Shown in pieces: positions 1 to 8,253 of a DNA stretch of 64,000 nt. Source of the stretch: Alistipes sp. Its GTDB lineage: Bacteria; Bacteroidota; Bacteroidia; Bacteroidales; Rikenellaceae. The stretch covers positions 1 to 64,000 of the forward strand of contig JAFQOR010000029.1 of assembly GCA_017403125.1 (NCBI GenBank), in the 5' to 3' direction. Each line of letters opens with the position of its first letter. Positions within the stretch are counted from its first letter, which is position 1. Under the pieces are notes generated by a model. The model saw only the letters and a list, made by a program, of their open reading frames with translations, ran no database searches and was not told the DNA's origin. A program made the position numbers and the translations under genes.

Positions 1-149
1 AAGCAATGGAACATATATTGAATAACCAACATATTGATATCCTCATAAAACCGATCTCCACTAAATATAAATAATATATAGGTGACTCCTATACACCCTC
101 AATCAGATGCAAATAATCTAAACTAATTAGAACCAATAATATACAAAAG

Positions 150-200
150 TGGCGTATGTAGGGAACTTTGTAGTTCACTCATACGCCACCTTAGTTTATT
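150..200. terminator. Long stem-loop, likely terminator
   Basis: GTGGCGTATG (150-159) pairs with CATACGCCAC (180-189), and GAACT/AGTTC can pair inside the loop, giving a two-tier hairpin. It is followed by CTTAGTTTATT, a weak U-tract. It probably ends a gene lying left of the window; the symmetric stem could act in either direction. Confidence 0.55.
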
Positions 201-257
201 CACAATGCATCTTCGAAAGATGCTTGATTTCAGTGCTTTACTTTCAAAAGTTTTATT

Positions 258-265
258 TACCTTTG
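258..265 (+). promoter_or_regulatory. Orphan -7 box, TACCTTTG
   Basis: TACCTTTG matches the Bacteroidota -7 consensus TAnnTTTG. No good -33 TTG lies about 19 bases upstream. No gene starts for 1.6 kb downstream, so if active it would drive a non-coding transcript towards the repeat array. Confidence 0.3.
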
Positions 266-571
266 CAGTCGTAGTTTTTTGGCTTAGTTACGACCTCCAT
301 GTAGTCTTCTATGTAGGATTTCGCAATTTTCGTAAAAACTAACACTGAAAATCAATTAGTTAAAATAAAATAACGGGTGCCCACAATGGTCAGCCCCTAC
401 TTTATTTATAGCATTGTCACTCCAAAGAGAGAAAATTATCTCCTTCTTGTCGCGCAAAACCGGGACACCATACAAAGCGAACGTGGTGAGCGAGAGAGTC
501 TCCAACGTGCCATAAATCAAGCATAAAGCCCACCGCCGCCCCGTCCCACGAACACACGTACCCCACCTCTG

Positions 572-1703
572 CACGGGTATTAAAATAATACCCGCACACA
601 AAAGTACACACAGACATACGCTACACACAACTAACTGCGCGGGTACTAAAAATAATATCCGCAACAAAAGCACGCACATAAATACGCTACACACAACGAA
701 CTACGCGGGTATTAAAAATAACACCCACAACAAAAGTACGCACAGACATACGCTACATACAACTAACTGCACGGGTATTAAAAATAATACCCACACAGAG
801 GTAAGCGCGAAAGGGGAAGAAGAGTAGAGAAAGGGGAGCAAAAGAGTAGAGAAGGGGGAGCGCAATAGCAAAGCGGGCTATCCAAGGGGGATACCTCGCC
901 GGCATGCAGCATTGACTACGCCGCCATGCAAAACGCCGCAAAGGGGGCGCTGCTTCCACCCCACCCCAAAACAAGCGCCTCCACCCGCGACACGGGTAGG
1001 CAAAAGCAAACCCACAACAATAGCGCACACACAACTAACTACGCGGGTACTAAAAATAATACCCGCAACAAAAGCACACACAGACATACGCTACACTCAG
1101 CGAACTGCACGGGTATTAAAAATAATACCCGCACAGAGGTACGCGCGAAAGGGGAGCAAAAGAGTAGAGAAGGGGGGGCGCTATAGCAAAGCGCGCTATC
1201 CAAGGGTAACACCTCGTCGGCATGCAGCATTGACTACGCCGACATGCAAAACGCCACAAAGGAGGCGATGCTTCCACCCCACCCCAAAACAAGCAACTCC
1301 ACCCGCGACACGGGTAGGCAAAAGTAAACCCACAACAATAGCGCACACACAGCGAACTACACGGGTATTAAAAATAATACCCGCAACAAAAGTACACACA
1401 TAAATACGTTACATACAACTAACTACGCGGGTACTAAAAATAATACCCGCACAGAGGTAAGCACGAAAGGGGAAGAAGAGTAGAGAAAGGGAAGCAAAAG
1501 AGCAAAGCGCGCTATCCAAGGGTAACACCTCGCCGACATGCAGCATTGACTACGCCGACATGCAAAACGCCACAAAGGAGGCGATGCTTCCACCCCATCA
1601 CCAAAACGAGCAACTCCACCCGCGACACGGGTAGGCAAAAGTAAACCCACAACAATAGCGCACACACAACTAACTGTGCGGGTACTAAAAATAATACCCG
1701 CGC
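572..1703. repeat. Hairpin-bounded tandem repeat array
   Basis: Nine copies of an imperfect palindrome of about 22 nt (GCGGGTAtTAAAAATAATACC type) begin near 574, 639, 705, 772, 1044, 1110, 1362, 1428 and 1679. The first four are 65-67 bp apart. After that, a long unit of about 250 bp alternates with the 66-bp unit (long units about 793-1066, 1133-1384 and 1451-1702), so the higher-order period is about 320-340 bp. The long unit carries a purine-rich stretch, the inner inverted repeat ACCCGcgacaCGGGT and a conserved block around GCATGCAGCATTGACTACG. Frames open through it only because the unit repeats; their translations are low-complexity and differ in every frame. No transposase or other gene lies inside. 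Function is unknown. Confidence 0.85.
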
Positions 1704-1867
1704 ACAAACTGACAAAATGCCATGGGTCTCACGGCTCTTGCAATGGAGACAGATGCCTAAAAGTAGATAATTCCCCTAAAAAAAACGGATAGCCATGATA
1801 GATTTCCTATGCGGCACACCTCTATAATTACAAAGAGCCCCTGATGGGGCACAATATTGGAGATAAC

Positions 1868-2284
1868 ATGAACTTAAAAAACATTACGACTATGAAACGC
1901 ATCTTCACAATTCTGACCGCCGCTGCATCACTCTTCGCAATCGAGAGCGCCTATGCAGCAACGACCGCCCATGAGGCAGATAACAACACTATCGTGCGCA
2001 ACTCTGACGTCCAAGTCGAAACCTTTGTTGTAGCATCAGAAGACATTGCATACTACACCTATCATGCAACGAAGGGTGTGGAAGCCATCATAACCGTTGT
2101 GGGCGATGGCAGCTCCGACATCGACCTCTACATCTTCGACCTCGACGCCAACCTCATAACCGACGATCTTGGAGAGAGCGATGTATGCGTATGCCGATGG
2201 GTCCCTACAGCAACGTGCGACTACTACGTTGCAATCAAAAATTTGGGAAGCACCTCTAACAAATGTGCAATAACAGCCCAATAA
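1868..2284 (+). CDS. Small secreted protein, PPC-like domain
   Basis: This is a protein of 138 residues from the ATG at 1868, which has GGAG 6 bases upstream; the ATG at 1892 is an alternative and would start directly at the signal peptide (MKRIFTILTAAASLFAIESA). An in-frame ATG at 1844 is less likely because it overlaps a GCCCC/GGGGC hairpin. The mature part has the pattern of a bacterial pre-peptidase C-terminal beta-sandwich: the SSDIDLYIFD strand about two thirds along and a closing YYVAIKNLGSTS strand. Such domains are usually appended to secreted enzymes; here one stands alone. No catalytic residues are visible. The gene stands between the repeat array and a terminator shared with gcvH, so it is a single-gene unit. 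The domain call comes from pattern, not a search. Confidence 0.6.
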   Translation: MNLKNITTMKRIFTILTAAASLFAIESAYAATTAHEADNNTIVRNSDVQVETFVVASEDIAYYTYHATKGVEAIITVVGDGSSDIDLYIFDLDANLITDDLGESDVCVCRWVPTATCDYYVAIKNLGSTSNKCAITAQ

Positions 2285-2353
2285 TTTATGTCGCGCGAGC
2301 GACAACCTATGAACCCATGACACAAACAAAACGAAATCGGAGAGAAAACAATC

Positions 2354-2417
2354 GGGGTGTTCAACACAGACGTTGAACACCCCAAAACTTTGTCGGGAGC
2401 GAATGACCTCCCCGACA
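2354..2417. terminator. Two tandem terminator hairpins
   Basis: GGGGTGTTCAAC (2354-2365) pairs perfectly with GTTGAACACCCC (2372-2383). A second stem GTCGGG (2392-2397) pairs with CCCGAC (2411-2416). They sit between two convergent genes and probably stop transcription from both sides. Confidence 0.75.
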
Positions 2418-2439
2418 ACTTAATTCTCGATATAGCGTA

Positions 2440-2820
2440 TTAGCCAATCAAAGCCTCGTAAGCTGCCGCATCCAACAGAGCATCAACCTCCGCAGGATTA
2501 GACATCTTAATCTTAATCAACCAACCCTCGCCATAGGGATCGCGGTTTACGAGTGAAGAGTCGGCCTCAACAGCCTCGTTGAACTCGATAACCTCGCCGC
2601 TAACGGGAGTAAAGGCGTCAGATACGGTCTTAACAGCCTCGATAGAACCAAATACCTCATTTGCCTCGATAGTCTCACCCACGGTGGGAACATCAACAAA
2701 GACGATATCGCCAAGCTGCGACTGTGCATAGTCAGTAATGCCGATAACAGCAACATCACCCTCTACACGGCACCACTCGTGGTCGTTAGAGTACTTCAAA
2801 TTTGCAGGTACATTTGCCAT
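2440..2820 (-). CDS. gcvH: Glycine cleavage system H protein
   Basis: GcvH is the lipoylated shuttle of the glycine cleavage system; it carries the aminomethyl group between the P, T and L proteins in the cytosol. The 126-residue length is normal for the family. The lipoyl-lysine motif [11 protein letters not shown] is intact near residue 60, and the N-terminal [10 protein letters not shown] and C-terminal [14 protein letters not shown] blocks are typical. The other cleavage-system genes are not in the window, so gcvH is transcribed alone here. A promoter with a TATATTTG box lies about 75 bases upstream and a double terminator follows. The lipoate it needs could come from the LipB-LipA pair encoded at 26-28 kb. 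Confidence 0.97.
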   Translation of the reverse strand: MANVPANLKYSNDHEWCRVEGDVAVIGITDYAQSQLGDIVFVDVPTVGETIEANEVFGSIEAVKTVSDAFTPVSGEVIEFNEAVEADSSLVNRDPYGEGWLIKIKMSNPAEVDALLDAAAYEALIG

Positions 2821-2894
2821 AATTGTTCTGTATTAGATTGTTTGTGATATAAATTTTATCCTAAAAATTTCCATTTAATCTACTTTCGCAACTA

Positions 2895-2902
2895 CAAATA
2901 TA
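2895..2902 (-). promoter_or_regulatory. gcvH promoter, -7 box TATATTTG
   Basis: On the minus strand TATATTTG matches TAnnTTTG, and a TTGC lies roughly 19 bases upstream. Transcription would start near 2891, leaving a leader of about 70 bases before gcvH. Confidence 0.55.
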
Positions 2903-3001
2903 CGTTTAATTTTGCAATAGCAAAAATTTTACGCCTCTTTTTTGCGACACTATCTCGTTTTTATCTCTTTATATCCTTGGCAGACCGAGGCCACACGACA
3001 C

Positions 3002-3040
3002 AAAAAAAGCCATACCTTACGACTTAAAGTACGGCTTTTA
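3002..3040 (-). terminator. Terminator of the leftward lipoprotein genes
   Basis: Read on the minus strand, AAAAGCC and GGCTTTT form the ends of a stem with further pairing inside, followed by a run of seven T. It lies 36 bases after the stop of the lipoprotein gene at 3076. Confidence 0.7.
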
Positions 3041-3075
3041 GTAAAGGGTTGATATGTAAAGTATCTATGTTGGCA

Positions 3076-3828
3076 CTACTCAACAACTGCCTCCACCGGC
3101 TCAGCAACGTCGGCAGAAACAACCTCGACATTTGCAGACTCCTCGGCTACTGCGGGAAAGAGCTCGACGCCCTGCTTGGCATAGGCAAGCTCCAAGATGG
3201 TATTCTGCAACTCGATGTCGGCAATCTCCTTCTCAATCTCAACCATTCGAGCCTCCGACTCCTGCTGCTGCTTGGTATAGCGCTTAAACTCCTCGCCATC
3301 CTGATCGCTCCAATACTCCCAAATCATGGCTCCTGCCTCCTCCGACAGAGCCTTCACACTCTCATACTCCGCCTTCAACTCATCAACTCTCTTGCGATTC
3401 TCCTCAATAAGTGTTCTATCTGCATCTGCCGTATCAGTAGATACGTTCCATGTCTTTTCGAGGTTCGAGAGCATGGTGTCGAGCGTCTGCTCCATAGCAG
3501 CGAGCTCATCCTGATGCTTCTTTATGGCATCGAGACGAGCGCCCGCCTCCTCGACAATAGGCTCGGCAAGTTTGTAGAACTGTATGGCCGTAGCACCATC
3601 GATATGCTTCTGGTAGGCGATATAAATCTCGTTGAACATAGCATCGACATAACGCATTGTAGGCTCGTTATATACACCCTCGGCAGCCTCCTTAACACGC
3701 TGCGCATCCTTATAGGGGTTGGTAATCTTGGTAGGACCCTCGCACTGCGCCAAGAGCAAGATAACAGCCACAACCATCGTGTAACTCAACACGACCATAA
3801 ATCTTCTGAAAAACTTTCTTCTCTTCAT
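3076..3828 (-). CDS. Predicted lipoprotein, coiled-coil, unknown role
   Basis: A 250-residue protein with a positively charged N terminus (MKRRKFFRR), a hydrophobic segment and a lipobox ending LLAQC, with the acylated cysteine at residue 29. The rest is almost wholly helical and charged, with heptad-like stretches from about residue 85 to 215 (for example the EARMVEIEKEIADIELQNTI region), ending in a Glu/Val-rich tail. This suggests a lipid-anchored coiled-coil protein in the periplasm. It follows a smaller lipoprotein gene by 29 bases and is ended by a good terminator, so the two are probably co-transcribed. I do not recognise the family. Confidence 0.7.
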   Translation of the reverse strand: MKRRKFFRRFMVVLSYTMVVAVILLLAQCEGPTKITNPYKDAQRVKEAAEGVYNEPTMRYVDAMFNEIYIAYQKHIDGATAIQFYKLAEPIVEEAGARLDAIKKHQDELAAMEQTLDTMLSNLEKTWNVSTDTADADRTLIEENRKRVDELKAEYESVKALSEEAGAMIWEYWSDQDGEEFKRYTKQQQESEARMVEIEKEIADIELQNTILELAYAKQGVELFPAVAEESANVEVVSADVAEPVEAVVE

Positions 3829-3857
3829 AGCTCACATCATTTTTTCGAGTTACACAA

Positions 3858-4154
3858 CTACAAGCCAAGCGACTCGCTAATATTATCGGTCGTGGTTGTC
3901 AGGAAGTTGATATATGCCTGACCGCCAAAACGTGAGCGATAGGCATCCTGATACTGCTCTATCTCGCTCCTAACTGCCTCGAACTCCGCCATGGTCTCGG
4001 CATTGACAAGGGCCTCGGCAAGACGCTCACCATCGGCAAACGCCTGATTCTCGGCATCAATCTCATCGATCTTGATGCCACCACTCTTATCTGCGCCACA
4101 TGCCACAAAGGTTGCCGCGGCAGCAAGTAAAAACACCATTTTTTTCATTGTCAT
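3858..4154 (-). CDS. Small predicted lipoprotein, unknown role
   Basis: A 98-residue protein (or 96 from the second ATG at 4148) with a typical lipoprotein signal: MKKMVFLLAAAATFVAC, acylation at Cys19. The short mature part is acidic and helical (region DAENQAFADGERLAEALVNA), followed by a GGQAYINFL segment. It lies 39 bases after the methyltransferase gene and just before another lipoprotein gene with a similar helical character. The two may be partners at the membrane, which is inferred from neighbourhood only. No family recognised. Confidence 0.65.
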   Translation of the reverse strand: MTMKKMVFLLAAAATFVACGADKSGGIKIDEIDAENQAFADGERLAEALVNAETMAEFEAVRSEIEQYQDAYRSRFGGQAYINFLTTTTDNISESLGL

Positions 4155-4193
4155 AAAAAAGTATTTTAGATTTCGTTACACTCCGTATCGCTC

Positions 4194-5405
4194 CTATTCG
4201 ACCGCAACAACCAAACCTTTAAGGTACTCGCCCTCGGGATGGTAGATGTTGATGGGGTGGTCGGCGGGCTGCGTAAGCTGACCTATGATGCGCACCTTGC
4301 GCCCGGCAATTGCCGCCGCCGTAAATATTGTTGTGCGGAAGAGCTCGCGACTCACCGCCTGCGAACATGAGAAGGTGAAGAGTATGCCTCCCGGGCGTAT
4401 CTTCTGCAAAGCTCGCACGTTGATCTTCTTGTAGCCCTGCAACGCATTACCCAACACCTTGTGGTGCTTGGCAAATGCCGGCGGGTCGAGGATGATAAGG
4501 TCGTAGCTGTCGTCGATATCTTTGAGATACTCCACAGCATTGCAGGCTATCGCCTCGTGACGGACATTGTCGCCAAAATTAAGGCGCACATTCTCCTCGG
4601 CAAGCTTCACGGCACGCTCCGAGAGATCGATAGATACAACCTCACTTGCGCCACCCGCCAACGCAGCAACCGAGAAACCTCCCGTATAGCAGAAGGTATT
4701 GAGCACCTTGCGACCACGCGCATAGCGACGCACCAAATCACGATTCTCGCGCTGGTCGATGAAGAAACCGGTCTTCTGACCCTCCTCCCAATTTACCTTA
4801 AACTGCAAACCGTTCTCCAAGACCGTGCAATCGCGCTCTGCTGCACGACCCCACAGATAACCATCTATGGCACCCAAATCTGCCTTGAACGGCAGCGTCT
4901 GCGAGCTCTTATCGTAGATTGCCTCGATATGCTCGCCATACGCCTCGCGGATAGCCGCTGCAATGAGCATACGCGAGTGATACATGCCCACCGAGTGACA
5001 CTGAACTACGGCCGTGCGACCATAGATATCAACAACCAAGCCCGGAAGCAGGTCGCCCTCACCATGCACCAAGCGATAGCATGTCGTTTGCTCGTTAGCT
5101 ATCATGCCCAATGCCTCACGCAACTGCTTGGCGGCGACAATACGACGACACCACCACGCCTCGTTGATATCCTCCCTCTCGAACGTGAGGATACGTACTG
5201 CGATAGAGCCTATCTGATAGTGTCCGCGGGCTATGAAGTCGCCCTGACGCGTAACTACATCGACAATAGCTCCCTCTGCAAGAGGCGTTTCGCACTCGTC
5301 GATATGGTCGATAGCGCCCGAAAACACCCACGGGTGACGTCGCAACAGCGACTCCTCCTTGCCTCGGCGAAGATGAACGGTTGCCAAACTACTACTCCTT
5401 GCCAT
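4194..5405 (-). CDS. rlmI: RlmI-type 23S rRNA cytosine-5 methyltransferase
   Basis: A class I SAM-dependent methyltransferase of 403 residues. The N-terminal 80 residues form a PUA-type RNA-binding domain (ATVHLRRGKEESLLRRHPWVFSG). A central linker is followed by a Rossmann domain with the SAM loop FCYTGGFSVAALAGGA, the acidic SAM ligand region VVSIDLSE and the catalytic-site motif ILDPPAFAKH. A cysteine in FTFSCSQ near residue 350 fits the catalytic Cys of RlmI relatives. E. coli RlmI methylates C1962 of 23S rRNA; the exact target here is inferred. The gene sits 74 bases after the exonuclease gene, without an obvious promoter of its own. Confidence 0.85.
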   Translation of the reverse strand: MARSSSLATVHLRRGKEESLLRRHPWVFSGAIDHIDECETPLAEGAIVDVVTRQGDFIARGHYQIGSIAVRILTFEREDINEAWWCRRIVAAKQLREALGMIANEQTTCYRLVHGEGDLLPGLVVDIYGRTAVVQCHSVGMYHSRMLIAAAIREAYGEHIEAIYDKSSQTLPFKADLGAIDGYLWGRAAERDCTVLENGLQFKVNWEEGQKTGFFIDQRENRDLVRRYARGRKVLNTFCYTGGFSVAALAGGASEVVSIDLSERAVKLAEENVRLNFGDNVRHEAIACNAVEYLKDIDDSYDLIILDPPAFAKHHKVLGNALQGYKKINVRALQKIRPGGILFTFSCSQAVSRELFRTTIFTAAAIAGRKVRIIGQLTQPADHPINIYHPEGEYLKGLVVAVE

Positions 5406-5479
5406 ATATCAACTCGTTGTAATATACTACTTTACTATAATCTATGAATATCCCAAAATCTCTCTCTTATACCACCACA

Positions 5480-6214
5480 CTACTCCTGCTTATCGTGCTT
5501 CGCTCGGCGATGCCAAACTCTACGTACCCGGCGCTTGCTACTCGACGAAGACTTCTCCTCGGGTTGCGTTGTCGGGTTCGCCCCCTCCGGCTTGGGAGCC
5601 TCAATCCTCGATGACCCCTCCTCACCACTTATCGGCTTATGGCGTTGCAACTCCTCCAAAATACGGATACACGCCCATGCATCGGTAGCCGCATACTCCA
5701 TCTGCTGCGAAGTAAGTACCCCCGCCTCCCAATTACTCAATCGTTGCGCCTTCGAGATACGCTCGCCAAGGACTATTGCCGAGAGTTTGCGCAGACTCTT
5801 CTCCTCGATGCCCCAGCGTGGAGCCTCGTGTTGCAAATCGATAAAGCCCCCCTCCTGAAAGTGACGTAGCGCATGCAACGAACGTATATCTCCCGCCACA
5901 TCGACACCAACCTTATGCACACGATTCGACCCGAGTAGCTTCAAAATGCGGTTGTCGAGACGTATTCGGTTGAGACGAAAGAGATAGCAGGTCTTGTCGG
6001 TAGAGAGCTGCAACAGCGACACCCTATGCGACACCCCCGCCTTGAACGAGGGTCGTGTCTCGGTATCGAAACCTATAACATCGCACGAACTCAAATCACG
6101 ACAAGCGGCCTCAATCTGCTCCTCGCGATCGACAACCACAATACGCCCGCCAAAGCGAGCGGCAGGCATCGCTGCAACCGTATCGTTATCTATCGTGGCT
6201 CGAAACTCTATCAT
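5480..6214 (-). CDS. 3'-5' exonuclease, RNase D-like (DEDDy)
   Basis: A 244-residue protein with one DnaQ-like 3'-5' exonuclease domain. Motif I is VIGFDTETRPSF, motif II lies at VGVDVAGDIRSLHAL and motif III at YAATDAWACIRIL (Tyr and Asp, so DEDDy type). It lacks the HRDC domains of full RNase D. The last 50 residues are basic and Ser/Arg-rich, probably disordered. It could act on RNA or DNA ends; the family alone does not decide. It has a -7 box (TAACTTTG, 6245-6252) overlapping the end of recQ, so it can be transcribed apart from recQ. Confidence 0.85.
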   Translation of the reverse strand: MIEFRATIDNDTVAAMPAARFGGRIVVVDREEQIEAACRDLSSCDVIGFDTETRPSFKAGVSHRVSLLQLSTDKTCYLFRLNRIRLDNRILKLLGSNRVHKVGVDVAGDIRSLHALRHFQEGGFIDLQHEAPRWGIEEKSLRKLSAIVLGERISKAQRLSNWEAGVLTSQQMEYAATDAWACIRILEELQRHKPISGEEGSSRIEAPKPEGANPTTQPEEKSSSSSKRRVRRVWHRRAKHDKQE

Positions 6215-6244
6215 AGGTCAGACAATAAATCTACGCAATAGGCG

Positions 6245-6252
6245 CAAAGTTA
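6245..6252 (-). promoter_or_regulatory. Promoter of the exonuclease gene, TAACTTTG
   Basis: A minus-strand TAACTTTG overlaps the recQ stop region. The predicted start near 6241 leaves a leader of about 27 bases. No TTG is seen at the right upstream distance, so the -33 part is unclear. Confidence 0.45.
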
Positions 6253-8172
6253 CTTATTTATTTTTAGTTTTCCGCTTGGAGTAATAAATATTTTACCGTC
6301 ACGAATCATTTTATCCACCATATCTACCATCTTCTCTTCGTCGCCACGTAGCGCCGCAACAAGCTCCTTGACACTCAACTCCCCTGCCGCCAACAGCGCT
6401 ACAACGTGCTCCTCGACATCGACATCACCGCTTCGTCGCCCTCTATTTCGCAGACATGTGTCACATACCCCGCACGCCTGAGCATCGGCATCACCGAAAT
6501 ATCGCTCGATAATAAGGCTGCGGCACGCTGTATCGTTTGTAGCGTATTGAAGCATACTCTCAAAGCGCTCCTTGCGCAGACGATAGCGCTGCTGATAGCT
6601 ATTCTCCGAAATAACTATATCCTTCGCCGGAAGGCGCTCCTCATTGAACAGGACCATAGGCGAGCGATATGCCGGAATATAGCGTACGATGTTCATGCGC
6701 CACAACATCCTTAACAGGTCATGAACACGCTCCGACGTAAGGTTGGCATAGGAGGCAATAAGTTGCTCATCAATAGAGCGAAAGTGGGTAAACAATCCGT
6801 CGTAAAGTCTCAACACCGCCCGCAACATAGCATCCATGTCATTGCCACCGGCATTGAGCTTGTAGAGCGAATCGCGACTGCACATAAACATCAACTTTGC
6901 AGGGTTGTCGCTATCGTCGATAAAGGTCATATAACCATTCATTTCGAGCAGCTTCATGGCACTCTCAACCTTTGATATCGAGAGCTTCTCGCGGTGACAA
7001 AAGTCGTAGATGTTGAACGCATACGACACTCCGCGACCATCACCGATAGCAACCTGCAAAAAGCTCGACACGCAGTCGTAGATTCGGCGAATATCCGCAA
7101 TAGGCGGAAATTCCGCCTCGAAGCGGCGCGTGATGTTTGCCATATCGTCGGGACTCTGCAACAGCACAGCATAGCTGCGTCTGCCATCACGACCGGCACG
7201 CCCCGCCTCCTGATAGTACGCCTCCAACGAATCACACATGGTGTAATGCACGACGAAACGCACATCCGACTTATCGATACCCATACCAAAGGCATTGGTT
7301 GCCACCATGATACGCGTAGCCCCCGACTGCCACTCATCTTGCCTGATAGCTCGTTCAAGACCTGGTAGGCCGGCATGATAGAAGCTCGCGCTATGGCCAT
7401 CGCTACGCAGACGCTCGGCAAGCTGCTCAACCCCCTCGCGTGTTCGCATATAGACGATGCCCGCCCCCTCGACATTAGAGATTATGCGCAGCAACTGCTC
7501 GTACTTGTCCTCGGTATTGCGTACGACGTAGGATAGATTGGGTCGCGCAAAACTCGAACGCAATATACATCGGCTCTCGAAACCGAGTTGTGTCATGATG
7601 TCGTTGGCAACCAAGTCGGTAGCAGATGCCGTAAGCGCCAAAAACGTGGCATTGCGCAGAATCTTGCGTATCTCGGCAATACGCAGATACGAGGGACGAA
7701 AGTCGTAGCCCCACTGCGAGATACAGTGCGCCTCATCCACCGCAACAAAGCTCACATTCATGCGGTCGAGTCGCAAACGAAACGTATCCGTAGCAAGTCG
7801 TTCGGGCGAGATGTAGAGGAGTTTTACGTCGCCATAGACACAGTTATCCAAAGCCATATCTATTCGTCGCGCATCCATGCCCGAGTGCACCGCCACAGCT
7901 GCGATGCCGCGCTTGCGCAGCGTATCGACCTGATCCTTCATAAGGGCAATCAAAGGCGTGATAACGATAGTAAGCCCCTCTACTGCCATTGCAGGCACCT
8001 GATACGTAAGCGACTTGCCACCACCCGTAGGCATCAACGCCAGAGTATCGCGCCCCGAAAGAACAGAGTCGATAACATCACGTTGCAACGGGCGGAACCC
8101 ATCATAGCCCCACCACCTACGCAAGACCTCATCAACAGGGGTCACGACTCTATGTTTTGCCAACTCCTTCAC
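6250..8172 (-). CDS. recQ: ATP-dependent DNA helicase RecQ
   Basis: RecQ unwinds DNA 3' to 5' in recombination and fork repair. The 640-residue protein has the motif-0 region WGYDGFRPLQ, Walker A PTGGGKS at 48-54, DEAH at 146-149 followed by the RecQ aromatic loop CISQWGYDFRPSY, and motif VI GRAGRDG. The RQC zinc-binding cysteines are present (CRSLIIERYF then CGVCDTC). After the RQC domain only a short winged-helix-like tail ending SGKLKI follows; a full HRDC domain is not visible. The start codon is GTG at 8172, and the -7 box ends only 5 bases before it, so the mRNA may have almost no leader. Confidence 0.95.
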   Translation of the reverse strand: MKELAKHRVVTPVDEVLRRWWGYDGFRPLQRDVIDSVLSGRDTLALMPTGGGKSLTYQVPAMAVEGLTIVITPLIALMKDQVDTLRKRGIAAVAVHSGMDARRIDMALDNCVYGDVKLLYISPERLATDTFRLRLDRMNVSFVAVDEAHCISQWGYDFRPSYLRIAEIRKILRNATFLALTASATDLVANDIMTQLGFESRCILRSSFARPNLSYVVRNTEDKYEQLLRIISNVEGAGIVYMRTREGVEQLAERLRSDGHSASFYHAGLPGLERAIRQDEWQSGATRIMVATNAFGMGIDKSDVRFVVHYTMCDSLEAYYQEAGRAGRDGRRSYAVLLQSPDDMANITRRFEAEFPPIADIRRIYDCVSSFLQVAIGDGRGVSYAFNIYDFCHREKLSISKVESAMKLLEMNGYMTFIDDSDNPAKLMFMCSRDSLYKLNAGGNDMDAMLRAVLRLYDGLFTHFRSIDEQLIASYANLTSERVHDLLRMLWRMNIVRYIPAYRSPMVLFNEERLPAKDIVISENSYQQRYRLRKERFESMLQYATNDTACRSLIIERYFGDADAQACGVCDTCLRNRGRRSGDVDVEEHVVALLAAGELSVKELVAALRGDEEKMVDMVDKMIRDGKIFITPSGKLKINK

Positions 8173-8176
8173 AACG

Positions 8177-8184
8177 CAAAGGTA
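8177..8184 (-). promoter_or_regulatory. recQ promoter, TACCTTTG
   Basis: Minus-strand TACCTTTG. If transcription starts about 4 bases after the G, the first base is next to the GTG start of recQ. A rightward promoter for the PqqD-like gene lies 32 bases away, so this is a compact divergent control region. Confidence 0.5.
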
Positions 8185-8215
8185 ACAAATTTTTGTTGGT
8201 TATAAAATTTTTTAC

Positions 8216-8223
8216 TACCTTTG
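8216..8223 (+). promoter_or_regulatory. Promoter of the PqqD-like gene, TACCTTTG
   Basis: TACCTTTG with a TTG about 20 bases upstream in the T-rich stretch ATTTTTGTTGG. Predicted leader to the ATG at 8254 is about 27 bases. Confidence 0.6.
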
Positions 8224-8253
8224 CCGCGTTATATGCATATATAGTACGCAGTT

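Larger units (their letters stand above)
1..570. other. Gene-free left edge
   Basis: No open frame here has the composition or motifs of a real gene. The first 140 bases are AT-rich. A strong inverted repeat lies at 150-189, a small one at 207-223 (GCATCTT/AAGATGC), and a promoter-like TACCTTTG at 258-265. Bases 360-570 show nothing I recognise and lead into the repeat array. Confidence 0.6.

Noticed and set aside
574..793. Regularly spaced 22-nt palindromes with 44-bp intervals, CRISPR-like at first sight
   Set aside because: The intervals are copies of each other, not unique spacers, the palindromes vary, and no cas gene is near. Later intervals are about 250 bp.
912..1403. Open frame of 163 codons and several overlapping ones in the repeat array
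   Set aside because: They exist because the repeat unit lacks stops in those frames. The translations are low-complexity, repeat themselves and occur in several frames and on both strands at once.
572..1703. Integron-like cassette array with attC-like hairpins
   Set aside because: No integrase gene, no cassette genes and no conserved attC-type core sites are present.
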